Source of the DNA: Aquiflexum balticum DSM 16537
Lineage (GTDB): Bacteria; Bacteroidota; Bacteroidia; Cytophagales; Cyclobacteriaceae
Length of the DNA: 64,000 nt
Direction of reading: 5' to 3'
NCBI RefSeq assembly: GCF_900176595.1
Contig: NZ_LT838813.1
Location: 1,178,001 to 1,242,000 of the forward strand
Part shown: positions 34,087 through 42,272 of the stretch, one piece after another
Position numbering within the stretch: the stretch's first letter is position 1
How the letters are laid out: every line of letters begins with the position of its first letter
Program-made: the position numbers and the translations under genes
The notes under the pieces: generated by a model
The model's database searches: none
What the model was told of the DNA's origin: nothing
What the model saw: only the letters and a program-made list of their open reading frames with translations

Positions 34087-34497
34087 ATGGCAAAGAAAAA
34101 AAGTTGGCTTGATAAACTGAACGCTAAAAAAGAGCCACAATTAAAACGAATTGAAATTGACTTTGCGGATATTCCAGCAGGTAGTAATATGTTTATCGCA
34201 ACACCACAACTAATTGACAAGTATGTTAAGGAAATTGGGTTTGGAAAGCGGGTAAACACCAAAACTTTGCGGAAGGACCTTGCATTGGAACATAATGCTG
34301 ATTACACTTGTCCTGTAACGACAGGGATTTTTTTAAGAATTGTAGCCGAAGCCAACTATGAAAAATTACAGCAAGGTAAGAGTTTGGAAGAAATTACACC
34401 ATTTTGGAGAGTAATAGAACCGAATAGTACGTTAGCAAAAAAGCTTACGTTTGGACAAGAATTTTTGTTGCAACAAATTGACAATGAAAGCGAATGA
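34087..34497 (+). CDS. MGMT/ATL-superfamily-like small protein
   Basis: 136 aa. The segment KRVNTKTLRKDLALEHNADY followed by TCPVTTGIFLRIVAEANYE resembles small proteins annotated as MGMT-like (alkyltransferase-like DNA-binding fold), with TPFWRVI in the place of the family's winged-helix end. The PCHR methyl-acceptor motif is absent, so it is not a classical O6-methylguanine methyltransferase. It starts immediately after the SRPBCC gene. The assignment rests on recalled similarity and is moderate. Confidence 0.5.
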   Translation: MAKKKSWLDKLNAKKEPQLKRIEIDFADIPAGSNMFIATPQLIDKYVKEIGFGKRVNTKTLRKDLALEHNADYTCPVTTGIFLRIVAEANYEKLQQGKSLEEITPFWRVIEPNSTLAKKLTFGQEFLLQQIDNESE

Positions 34498-34515
34498 GAA
34501 GAACCACTACCGTCA

Positions 34516-34651
34516 GCAGAACCTACACGCAAGTGGGGTTCAGTGCTTCTATGAAAGTGAAGAGCTAAACCATCCCGATAGCTCGGGACTGTACTTTTAT
34601 TGAGGTTCAGTGCTAAAAATCCCCACCTGCGTGTAGCTGCAAACCGCCGTT
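34516..34651 (+). repeat. attC-like site of cassette F
   Basis: Stem CTACACGCAAGTGGGG (34523-34538) pairs with CCCCACCTGCGTGTAG (34621-34636) at 15 of 16. The core is GTTAGAG from 34649. The left half-site GCAGAAC (34516-34522) has no matching cassette start because the upstream boundary is eroded. The internal words GGTTCAGTGCTT and TATGAA are shared with the site of cassette C. A CCCGATAGCTCGGGA palindrome lies in its loop. Confidence 0.65.
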
Positions 34652-34712
34652 AGAGATCATTGAAGAACTTTACTAAACCATAAGTAGTAAAACTTAAAAC
34701 AAGAATTATTGT

Positions 34713-35183
34713 ATGAATGTCGAAATACAAATACTTAGATCTAAAGACACAGACTGTTTTTCTGAATTGATTAAAGTCTTTGAAAAGGTTTTTGAATGGG
34801 AGAACTTTTCCCCTCCGACAAATTCATATTTACAAAGACTTCTTAACAACAAAAGTTTTTTAGTGTTTGTAGCAAAGGCAAACCATAGTTTACTTGGTGG
34901 ACTTACTGCACACGTTTTGTATAGGTACGACACAGAAAGACCATCTGCTTAAATGTATGACATGGCAGTGTCGCCCCAATTTCAAAGAAAAGGAATTGGG
35001 AAATTATTAATTGCGACCTTAAACGACTATTGTAAAAAGAATGGATTCAGTGAAGTTTTTGTACAAGCTGAAACAAACGACCATCAAGCGGTAAACTTTT
35101 ACAGAACTACCCCAAATACCAGCGAATTACAAGCAACACATTTTACATATTCGTTTGATGAAGTAAATGATAATGTAGAATAG
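34713..35183 (+). pseudogene. GNAT acetyltransferase, AAC(3)-I-like, broken by in-frame stop
   Basis: Two open pieces in the same frame (34713-34952 and 34953-35183) are separated by a single TAA at 34950-34952. Joined, they give a full GNAT protein of about 156 aa: VEIQILRSKDTDCFSELIKV, LVFVAKANHSLLGGLTAHVL, then MYDMAVSPQFQRKGIGKLLI (acetyl-CoA-binding QRKGIG) and AETNDHQAVNFYRTT. The pattern matches the AAC(3)-I aminoglycoside 3-N-acetyltransferase family, where a Tyr or similar is expected at the stop. A one-base change explains it. Readthrough or reinitiation at 34953 cannot be excluded. Confidence 0.7.
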
Positions 35184-35211
35184 AAAAGAACAACGAAAGG
35201 CTAACATATCA

Positions 35212-35655
35212 ATGCTACTAAAAAAGCTACTTCCAAAATATCAAAAGTATCTACTTGGAATTGCTCTTGTATTATCATCTTTAGCAATTTCAATAAGGTC
35301 AAGTGGTGGAAAAATCAACTTTATCTTACACCAATACCCTGCTCTAATCTTCTTCATGGTAGTAGTTAGCTCTTTCTTAGTTGCTATCTATTTTAAAATC
35401 AATAATAAGAAAATTTTAAGCCTTTCAAATCAGATTAAGGAGCAGTCCAAAATAAAAAGTGACGGAGTTGATGCCCTACTTAATGAATTGACAGAGAGAC
35501 AAAGGGAAGTGTATGACTTGATTATTTCGGGAAAGACAAATAAGGAAATAATGACCGAGCTATTTATCGAACAAAGCACGCTGAAATCACACATTAATCA
35601 GATATATAAGAAAATGGATATCAAAAGCAGGAAAGAGTTGAAATTAAAACCTTGA
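35212..35655 (+). CDS. Membrane-anchored LuxR-type HTH protein
   Basis: 147 aa. Two hydrophobic segments near residues 13-31 and 42-62 are followed by a short linker and a C-terminal GerE/LuxR helix-turn-helix: LTERQREVYDLIISGKTNKE and EQSTLKSHINQIYKKMDIKS. This is a typical architecture in Bacteroidota for small membrane-bound regulators. There is no sensory domain beyond the two helices. It begins 28 bp after the broken acetyltransferase; GGCTAAC at 35194-35200 resembles a half-site, but no hairpin is visible there. Confidence 0.8.
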   Translation: MLLKKLLPKYQKYLLGIALVLSSLAISIRSSGGKINFILHQYPALIFFMVVVSSFLVAIYFKINNKKILSLSNQIKEQSKIKSDGVDALLNELTERQREVYDLIISGKTNKEIMTELFIEQSTLKSHINQIYKKMDIKSRKELKLKP

Positions 35656-35761
35656 TATTCAGTGTTATAATAAAATATCAACCCCATATCAACCCTAAAT
35701 TATTTGTTCCGATCCATGCTAAAAGGAATATTTGCGCATCATAAATTTTCACTAAAATTAG

Positions 35762-35971
35762 ATGTATATGAAAAGTAACTTATTGTACTTCGCCATGTTT
35801 CTGTTAATCCTTTGTGTGCCATTCAGGGGTAATGAAGAAGGTGTTCGTTGGTTATGGGCCGATATCACCTGGATACCTGTGACATTAGTATTTATCGCAT
35901 TGATATGTATTGGATTCTACCTTTACACTAAAGAAAGAATGAACACATTAATAAAGAAAAACGAGTGCTAA
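35762..35971 (+). CDS. Small two-helix membrane protein
   Basis: 69 aa (67 aa if started at the second ATG, 35768). Two hydrophobic segments: LLYFAMFLLILCVPF and WIPVTLVFIALICIGFYLY. The stop codon overlaps the half-site GTGCTAAC of the following attC-like structure, so the gene ends exactly at the cassette end. No family recognised. Confidence 0.5.
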   Translation: MYMKSNLLYFAMFLLILCVPFRGNEEGVRWLWADITWIPVTLVFIALICIGFYLYTKERMNTLIKKNEC

Positions 35972-36120
35972 CAACTTGGATAAAGTCTGCATCTGTCGGC
36001 CAGACAGGCGGTAGGTATAGAATAAATGTTAAATTCAGTATCTTTAAGTTTGAAGTAGGCTGGAAGAGAATGGTTCCAAATGCCTGCCTGGCCTCAGGCA
36101 GTCTGTATCTCCTGGCTTTA
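35965..36120 (+). repeat. Degenerate attC-like site, right end of the array
   Basis: GTGCTAAC (35965-35972) is followed by ACTTGGATAAAGTCTGC, then the shared middle word CAGTATCTTTAAG, and on the right AGTCTGTATCTCCTGG. It has the same plan as the sites of cassettes D and E, but the right-hand GTT core is lost (CTTTAATAC). This is the last such structure I see. Confidence 0.5.
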
Positions 36121-36151
36121 ATACAAAGTAAAATCCCATAAAATAATTGAT

Positions 36152-36424
36152 ATGGAAAAAAAGGACCTTTACAAATTGACAGACGAAGAGCTTTTACTCG
36201 AAAAAAAGAAACTGAATAAATCTAAAATTTTTCATGCATCATCCATTGGTTTTCTTGCCGGAATACTCATTTTCGGGTTTGTGGCCTGGATTTTATCGCC
36301 GGATAAAAAGTTGGGATTCCTCATTCCCATGGCAATTCCGGTTTTTTTTATTTACCGAATGGTTAAAAACCCAAATAAGAACAAGGATCTGGAAGATGTT
36401 CTGAAAGAACGTCGCCTGATGTAA
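36152..36424 (+). CDS. Small membrane protein of unknown function
   Basis: 90 aa. A charged N-terminal helix (DEELLLEKKKLNKSK) precedes two hydrophobic segments (GFLAGILIFGFVAWIL and FLIPMAIPVFFIYRMV) and a charged tail. I recall similar uncharacterised proteins in related genomes but no function. It lies just outside the last attC-like site. Confidence 0.55.
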   Translation: MEKKDLYKLTDEELLLEKKKLNKSKIFHASSIGFLAGILIFGFVAWILSPDKKLGFLIPMAIPVFFIYRMVKNPNKNKDLEDVLKERRLM

Positions 36425-36453
36425 GGAAGAAAAAATGGGTTTTACAAATATAA

Positions 36454-36749
36454 ATGATACCCATGCAGGCGCCGGGCGAATTTGGGTACCTGGAAATGTT
36501 GAGTTTTCCTTGGGCACAAGGGGAAGGCAATATCAGTGGGGCCTTGTGCAAGATAAGAGAAATGAAACCTGGATCCGGCGGCACCTTGTTTTACTTTACC
36601 TGCAAGGATTGTGTTGTTGAAACAGCAAGAGGGGGGGAAAAGCAGGCGGTAAAGTTTTGCAGGATAAGGCTCCCTTTGGAGACCATGGTTTTTGCTCCAT
36701 TGCTATGGATACCGAAGGAAACACGATTGGATTTCATTCAGACAATTGA
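36454..36749 (+). pseudogene. VOC-family (glyoxalase-like) gene remnant with frameshift
   Basis: The first frame reads EFGYLEMLSFPWAQGEGNIS and GSGGTLFYFTCKDCVVETAR. After a run of seven G (36631-36637) the reading continues in another frame as GKAGGKVLQDKAPFGDHGF and MDTEGNTIGFHS, then stops at 36747-36749. Together this is the middle and C-terminal part of a vicinal-oxygen-chelate protein. The N-terminal third, including the first metal ligand region, is missing. Further coding-like sequence (EEKPKLPIRDNILAKDYYL, to about 36859) may be another fragment. Confidence 0.6.
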
Positions 36750-36920
36750 TCTGTTTCATTGAATTAAAAAAGCTTACCCTTTCTGAAGAAAAACCAAAAT
36801 TACCAATTCGGGACAATATCCTGGCCAAGGACTATTATCTGAATTATTTAGGTCCGTAAAATTCCCAATCTCTTTGGATAGTCTTCTTTACACTTTGCAA
36901 AGACCTAATGGCTTCAAAAA

Positions 36921-37520
36921 ATGGATTATAAAAGTATTGCAAAAAAAATAATAGATCTAAAAAATGCGGACCTGGCACTGAGAGAAAAACTTGTTCAAAA
37001 CGGACAACTTGGCGAAGGGTATAATGAGGAAATGAAGGAATTGCACAACCGCAATGCCAGGGCATTAAATGACTTTATTGAGGTTATAGGTTATCCTACA
37101 ATAGACAAAGTTGGCCCCGAAGCCAACGAAGCAGCCTGGTTGGTAATTCAACATGCTATCGGACTACCTAGGTTTATGAAAAAATGTGCAGCACTTTTGA
37201 AAACTGCTGTAATGAACAATAAGGCAGACCCTAAATATTTGGCTTACCTAACCGATCGGATAGCAGTTTTTGAAGGGAAGCCACAGCTTTACGGAACCCA
37301 GTTTGATTGGGACGAACAGGGATATTTAAGTCCAAATTTTTATGATGACTTGACCAAAGTTAATCAAAGAAGGGAATCCATTGGACTGAATAAGCTTGAA
37401 GACCAAACAGTAATAATTAGACAACGGGCGAAAATTGAAAATCAATTGGCACCCAGAGACTTTGAAAAAAGGAAACGGGAAATTGAAGAATGGAGAAAAA
37501 ATGTAGGCTGGATAAAATAA
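36921..37520 (+). CDS. DUF6624-type protein
   Basis: 199 aa, soluble. Seen: EVIGYPTIDKVGPEANEAAW and VIQHAIGLPRFMKKC, then YLTDRIAVFEGKPQLYGTQ, the recognisable pattern of DUF6624 proteins, in which the WP.xxVG, QHA and YGTQ words are conserved. Function unknown. It stands alone, with 160 bp upstream holding only decayed sequence. Confidence 0.75.
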   Translation: MDYKSIAKKIIDLKNADLALREKLVQNGQLGEGYNEEMKELHNRNARALNDFIEVIGYPTIDKVGPEANEAAWLVIQHAIGLPRFMKKCAALLKTAVMNNKADPKYLAYLTDRIAVFEGKPQLYGTQFDWDEQGYLSPNFYDDLTKVNQRRESIGLNKLEDQTVIIRQRAKIENQLAPRDFEKRKREIEEWRKNVGWIK

Positions 37521-37780
37521 AAGCAGTCAATTACAGTCTTAGCTGGCCTAAAACTTCTCCTTAAATCGTAGAAAATACATTCATTGTTCCTAATGGATGT
37601 CTTTGAACTAAAATATACCCTGTATTGGTTATTTTTTAGTTTATTTTTATTAAGTAGATTGAGAGCTCATTAGTAAAATTAGGATGGATAAGGGTAGGGG
37701 GCAGACTTTTCTTGGTGTTGGGTGCCTTATTCTGGAAAAATCGTAAAATAAAGCTAATTGTAAAGATTTAAGCAAAAATT

Positions 37781-38167
37781 ATGGGCATAGACAATACAGA
37801 AGAATTATTGAAAAAGTTTGATTACACTTTTCTAAGGAAAAACGATAAACTGATAATTAAACTGGATTTTTCCCAAAGAATAATTATTGATTTCACTGAT
37901 CCTGAAAAAATAAAAATTACAGATAAACTTGTTGGCTGGAATTTCTTGACCGGGATTATTGAAATGAGTATTAAAAATGCAACACTTTATAATTTCATTT
38001 GGACAATAATCATAGCAACAGTATTTGTGTACCTGGATCAATCTGAGGGATTGAATTTAGCTGCATTCTTTTTGGTATTCGTAATTTTTTGGGTACTGTT
38101 TTGGTTCATGTACTACTTGATAAAAGCCGAAAATCTCAAACGGATTTTAATTAGTTGGAATGCGTAG
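37781..38167 (+). CDS. Small membrane protein, unknown function
   Basis: 128 aa. An N-terminal soluble part of about 65 residues (FDYTFLRKNDKLIIKLDFSQ) precedes two hydrophobic segments (TLYNFIWTIIIATVFVYL and LAAFFLVFVIFWVLFWFMYY). No motif recognised. The stretch upstream (37521-37780) holds no gene that I can support. Confidence 0.5.
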   Translation: MGIDNTEELLKKFDYTFLRKNDKLIIKLDFSQRIIIDFTDPEKIKITDKLVGWNFLTGIIEMSIKNATLYNFIWTIIIATVFVYLDQSEGLNLAAFFLVFVIFWVLFWFMYYLIKAENLKRILISWNA

Positions 38168-38173
38168 AATAGG

Positions 38174-38437
38174 CTAAATAAACACGTTTTTACCATATAG
38201 TTGAACCATAATCCCTGCGGATCCATCCTCTTCTTCAGTCCATGAAATTGCCGATGTTCTAAACCGCAAACCATTGGATATTAACCTGTAATTTGATTAT
38301 ACCAAGCCTTGTAAAACCAGCGCGGGTTAAACGTATTGCCTGAGGTTTGTTCTGGAAATTTTCAAGTTGGACTTATCGGAAACGCGAGATCGGATAATTC
38401 AGCCATCCGGAATTTTACCTCTATAATTTCATTTTCA
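38174..38437 (-). pseudogene. Remnant of a minus-strand gene, frameshifted
   Basis: Reading leftward, three pieces in different frames look coding: IIEVKFRMAELSDLAFPIS, then PEQTSGNTFNPRWFYKAWYN, then NGLRFRTSAISWTEEEDGSA and IMVQLYGKNVF with a stop at 38174-38176. Amino-acid composition and length are gene-like, but breaks near 38285 and 38365 destroy the frame. Family not recognised. The rest of the gap before the esterase gene shows nothing. Confidence 0.4.
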
Positions 38438-38542
38438 GTTTTCCTTCCCCAAAAAAATTCAATGAATTGAACTTATATTTAGCTTTTAGGTAGGATGAAA
38501 ATAGGGGAATGGCCGTTTTGCGGCTGCTAAAGAAAAACATTT

Positions 38543-39415
38543 ATGACAAAACAACTTACAATCCTATTAATTGCGCTGCTTTTTATCATTATAGATACAA
38601 AGGCTCAAAAACATACCTTCGACAGCGTAGAACCGACCACGGTCACCAAAGAAATTAATAGAGACAATGGTCAGGTTTACAATTTGATAGTCACCTTGCC
38701 ACTGGGGTACCAGGCAGAAAAAGAGTATAAAATCCTTTACTATTTGGATGCATGGTGGCTGGAAAATTTGGTTACAGGCTGCTACCGAATATTAAGCTTA
38801 TCCAATAAAACCAAATCAAATAATTTGGAAGATGTGATTTTGGTTGGTATATCTTCTGTTGGTGATGAACGGGCCTGGAACCTCCAAAGAAATATGGACT
38901 TTACACCTTCCAAATTTAACTTAAAACTTAAATTCAATTTGGGAGAAGTACCATTGGATGAAACGACAACCGGTGGGGCAGAAGAATTTCTGCAATTTTT
39001 TAGGCAAGACATCATTTCATCTATAGAAAGCGAGTATAAGGTGGACAGCGCATCAAGGGGCATTATGGGACATTCCTTAGGTGGCTTGTTGGGTTTTTAT
39101 TCCTATTTAAATCACAGCGATTTGTTTTCCAATTACATTTTGCTTGCACCTTCTGTTTGGTGGAATGATTCAGAATTATTTCAGGATAAAGCATCCATGA
39201 TAAGCAAAAGAGAATCCCATATGTTTGCAGCAATGGGAACAGCTGAAATCAAAATGATGAAAGAACCAATGGGCAACCTGGTCGAGGAATTAAAATCGGA
39301 AGAGAACAGAAAATTAAAAATTACATATAGGCAATATGAAAACGAGGATCATCATTCCGTTTTACCGCAAGCCATTTATGATGGAATTGAATTGATTTAC
39401 ACCAGATCAAATTGA
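38543..39415 (+). CDS. Secreted alpha/beta-hydrolase, putative esterase (IroE/Fes-like)
   Basis: 290 aa. N-terminal signal peptide (LTILLIALLFIIIDTKAQ). PF00756-type esterase: LPLGYQAEKEYKILYYLDAW, NLEDVILVGISSVGDERAWN, nucleophile elbow GIMGHSLGGLLGFYS (Ser near 178), LAPSVWWNDSELF, and the catalytic His in ENEDHHSVLPQAIYDGI. The family includes siderophore esterases and esterase D; the real substrate is open. Stand-alone gene. Confidence 0.85.
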   Translation: MTKQLTILLIALLFIIIDTKAQKHTFDSVEPTTVTKEINRDNGQVYNLIVTLPLGYQAEKEYKILYYLDAWWLENLVTGCYRILSLSNKTKSNNLEDVILVGISSVGDERAWNLQRNMDFTPSKFNLKLKFNLGEVPLDETTTGGAEEFLQFFRQDIISSIESEYKVDSASRGIMGHSLGGLLGFYSYLNHSDLFSNYILLAPSVWWNDSELFQDKASMISKRESHMFAAMGTAEIKMMKEPMGNLVEELKSEENRKLKITYRQYENEDHHSVLPQAIYDGIELIYTRSN

Positions 39416-39566
39416 GCTTATCCTGTCAGCATCTAAGATCAAATTCAAAGAAATGAAGTTATATTTAGGATATGGACAAATTCTATTGGAGGTGCTTGAA
39501 CCCTCTGATTTGTTTTAAACATCATAATTAAACACTGAAAAATAAAAAAAATCTAAATTTTTAAGT

Positions 39567-41201
39567 ATGGAAGGCTTAATGATGGATTACCCGCTCACTA
39601 CAAATACTATTCTTGAGTATGGAAACAGTGTTTATCACCAAAAAAAAATAGTAACCTATTTACCGGATCAAACCCGGCATGAATATAGTTTTGGTGATAT
39701 GTATAAGCGCTGTAAAAAGTTGGCCAATGCATTGACCCATAGATTGGGAATCACAAAAGGTGACATGGTAGGAACTTTTGCATGGAACCATGGCCCCCAC
39801 GTAGAATTATATTATTCCATATCCGGTATAGGGGCCGTTTGCCACACTATAAATATTCGATTGTCCAGCCATCAAATAGAGTATATAATCAACAATTCGG
39901 AGGATAAAGTAATTTTTGTTGATGCTACCCTGGTTCCCCTTTTAGAAAAAATAGCTCCATTACTGGAAACAGTACAGCATTTTATATTATTAAATGCACC
40001 TCAAGATTTTGTGACCACTTTGCCAAATACATTGCATTATGAAGAATTGCTGGCTGAGCAATCGGAAGATTTTGATTGGCCCAAACTAAATGAAAATGAT
40101 GCTTGCGGCATGTGTTATACAAGTGGGACCACAGGTTTGCCAAAAGGAGTTTTGTATTCTCATAGATCTACATTTTTACACGCTTCTACAATTATTTCTC
40201 CAAATGCAGGAAATTTCAGCAATAGCGATACTGTGCTGTTGATCGTACCCCAATTTCATGTGATGGCTTGGGGTTTTCCATATCTATGTCTCCTGTCTGG
40301 CTCAAACATTATACTGCCCTCTTCTAATTTACAGCCTGAAAGTATCATTAAAATCCTTGTTGAAGAAAAAGTGACCAAAGCGAATGGTGTTCCAACAATT
40401 TGGTTGGGCGTATATCATGCAATGAAATTAAATCCACCCAAGGAAAAATTAACCCTCAAAGAATATTTGGTCGGGGGATCCGCACTGCCAAAAAGCCTTA
40501 TTGAAGGTTTTGAAAAAGACTTTGGAATTAAAGGTGTACAGGCTTGGGGAATGACCGAAACCTCTCCATTGGGAACTGTAAGCCGAATTCAGTCAAAACA
40601 CGAGCATTTATCTGAAAATGAAAAAATGGAAATCCGTGCGAAACAAGGTATTGCCTTTCCGGGCATAGAATTAAGGATTGTTACCGATGATGGGGCTTTT
40701 GCGCCAACAGATGGCAAAACCATGGGTGAACTTCATGTTCGAGGAGCTTGGACCCTTGCCTCTTATTTCAAAACAAATAACAGTGAAAGCTTTACAGAAG
40801 ATGGTTGGTTTAAAACAGGGGATGTTTGTACCATCGATAAAGATGGATATATGGAAATCAAAGATAGAACCAAGGACCTGATAAAAAGTGGCGGTGAATG
40901 GATCTCGAGTGTCGCGGTGGAATCTGCATTGATGGCTCATCCTAAAATCAGAGAAGCAGCTGTAATTGCGATACCTGATGAAAAATGGGTAGAGAAACCT
41001 TTGGCCTTATTAGTCCTCGTGGACAAAAATGATAAAGTATCTACGGAAGAATTGATGGATTTTTTATCCAGAGACTTCGTGAAATATCAGATACCCAAAG
41101 ATTACATTTTTATCCATGAAGTACCAAAAACCAGTGTGGGCAAATTTGATAAAAAAGAAATCAGAAGATTATTTGCGGAAGGGGAACTTGGCCCAAACTA
41201 A
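39567..41201 (+). CDS. Medium/long-chain acyl-CoA synthetase (AlkK-like)
   Basis: 544 aa ANL enzyme. Seen: MCYTSGTTGLPKGVLYSHRS (P-loop, near residue 187), PQFHVMAWGFPYLC, NGVPTIWLGVY, AWGMTETSPLGTV, DGWFKTGDVCTIDKDGYMEI, and DRTKDLIKSGGEWISSVAVE with the A10 lysine in TSVGKFDKKEIR. The closest match is the AlkK/fatty-acyl-CoA synthase group, which prefers medium chains. Alternative starts exist at the second and third Met. It is the second acyl-CoA ligase in the window and is not linked to the beta-oxidation cluster. Confidence 0.92.
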   Translation: MEGLMMDYPLTTNTILEYGNSVYHQKKIVTYLPDQTRHEYSFGDMYKRCKKLANALTHRLGITKGDMVGTFAWNHGPHVELYYSISGIGAVCHTINIRLSSHQIEYIINNSEDKVIFVDATLVPLLEKIAPLLETVQHFILLNAPQDFVTTLPNTLHYEELLAEQSEDFDWPKLNENDACGMCYTSGTTGLPKGVLYSHRSTFLHASTIISPNAGNFSNSDTVLLIVPQFHVMAWGFPYLCLLSGSNIILPSSNLQPESIIKILVEEKVTKANGVPTIWLGVYHAMKLNPPKEKLTLKEYLVGGSALPKSLIEGFEKDFGIKGVQAWGMTETSPLGTVSRIQSKHEHLSENEKMEIRAKQGIAFPGIELRIVTDDGAFAPTDGKTMGELHVRGAWTLASYFKTNNSESFTEDGWFKTGDVCTIDKDGYMEIKDRTKDLIKSGGEWISSVAVESALMAHPKIREAAVIAIPDEKWVEKPLALLVLVDKNDKVSTEELMDFLSRDFVKYQIPKDYIFIHEVPKTSVGKFDKKEIRRLFAEGELGPN

Positions 41202-41368
41202 CTCAAATGTACCCCTCCCGCCTTTGATTTCCAGATAACCTTGTTCCCAATATCCTTCCAAAGCAGGTTCGCATCCGCAATGGATATTTCTTCAGTGGCT
41301 TATCCACTTATCCTTGAAATTCAAGCAATCTGTTGTTTAGGGGTGTGTGGGAAATTAGACTTCTTCTT

Positions 41369-41791
41369 CTACGCTATGGCCTTCACATTCACTTCAATAT
41401 TTCCTTTCACTGCATTTGAATACATGCAGTTTTTATGGGCCAAGTCGGCCAATTTCTGAGCTTCTTCCAGGGAACCTGCCTTTGGAATCCTTACCAAAAT
41501 ATCAGCTGCCAAACCATAACCTCCGCTTTCTGCTTCCCCGCTATGTACCTGAACAGTGATTTCGGCATCATCGGTATTGACTCTCCTTGAGACAAAAGCC
41601 AAAGCTCCACCAAAACAGGAAGCATAAGCTGCTGCAAATAATTGTTCGGGATTGGTTTTTCCTCCGGTTCCTCCGATCTCTTTGGGCATGGCCAATTCTA
41701 AATCAAGCAAACCATCATCGCTATGGACATGGCCGTTTCGTCCGCCCTTATTGGTGGCTGTTGCAGTATAACTCTTTTTGATTTTTTCCAT
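41369..41791 (-). CDS. ohr: Organic hydroperoxide resistance protein Ohr
   Basis: 140 aa, OsmC/Ohr fold. A thiol peroxidase reducing organic hydroperoxides with lipoylated or dithiol donors. Peroxidatic Cys in AYASCFGGALAF (C59), resolving Cys in HKNCMYSNAVKGN (near 122; CxYSNAxxGN is the Ohr signature), and the conserved Arg/Glu region at the N-terminus (TATATNKGGRNGHV). Its start overlaps the stop of the adjacent MarR/OhrR-type regulator by one base, so they form an operon. Confidence 0.93.
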   Translation of the reverse strand: MEKIKKSYTATATNKGGRNGHVHSDDGLLDLELAMPKEIGGTGGKTNPEQLFAAAYASCFGGALAFVSRRVNTDDAEITVQVHSGEAESGGYGLAADILVRIPKAGSLEEAQKLADLAHKNCMYSNAVKGNIEVNVKAIA

Positions 41792-42222
41792 TATTTAAGG
41801 TTTGGTTTGAAGTCGTTGATCAATTTTTCCATGAATAGATTCAATTGATTGAACTGTTTTTCGTCCCAAGTGTTAAAAAATCCATTGATTTTTTCAGTAA
41901 TATGTTGGGCTTTGCTTTGGAGGGATTTTCCTGGATAGGTCAGTTCAATCTCTACTTTCCTTTCATCTACTTCACTTCTGACCCTTTTTACAAGATTAAC
42001 AGACTCAAGTCTCTTCAATAATGGAGTCAAGGTTCCTGAATCCAACTGAAGTTTTTCCCCTATCTGTGAAACCATCTGTCCATCCTTTTCCCAAAGTACC
42101 AACATCACCAGGTATTGTGGATAGGTTAGGCCAAGCTCTTCCAATGGTTCCCGATAAGCCTGTGAAATAAGTCTGGAAGCTACATAAAACTGAAAACCGG
42201 GATCTTCTTTCAAATTTGTCAT
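41791..42222 (-). CDS. OhrR-like MarR regulator lacking the usual sensor cysteine
   Basis: 143 aa from ATG 42222; an upstream in-frame start at 42276 would run into the next gene and adds 18 unrelated residues. OhrR pattern: FYVASRLISQAYREPLEELG, LTYPQYLVMLVLWEKDG, LDSGTLTPLLKRLE, RSEVDERKVEIELT. In OhrR the redox Cys sits directly before FxxYxASR (LCFLLY in B. subtilis); here the residue is Gly (PGFQFY, position 9), and I see no Cys in the mature protein. It may therefore sense something other than peroxide by cysteine oxidation. Translationally coupled to ohr. Confidence 0.85.
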   Translation of the reverse strand: MTNLKEDPGFQFYVASRLISQAYREPLEELGLTYPQYLVMLVLWEKDGQMVSQIGEKLQLDSGTLTPLLKRLESVNLVKRVRSEVDERKVEIELTYPGKSLQSKAQHITEKINGFFNTWDEKQFNQLNLFMEKLINDFKPNLK

Positions 42223-42272
42223 GGGATTTTTTATTTGTGGACAATTGAATTTATGGAAATAAAAAATAAGAA

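Noticed and set aside
41202..41368. Coding-like minus-strand sequence between the AMP ligase and ohr (GCEPALEGYWEQGYLEIKGG)
   Set aside because: Short, with no start and a stop nearby; could be a gene remnant but not enough to list.
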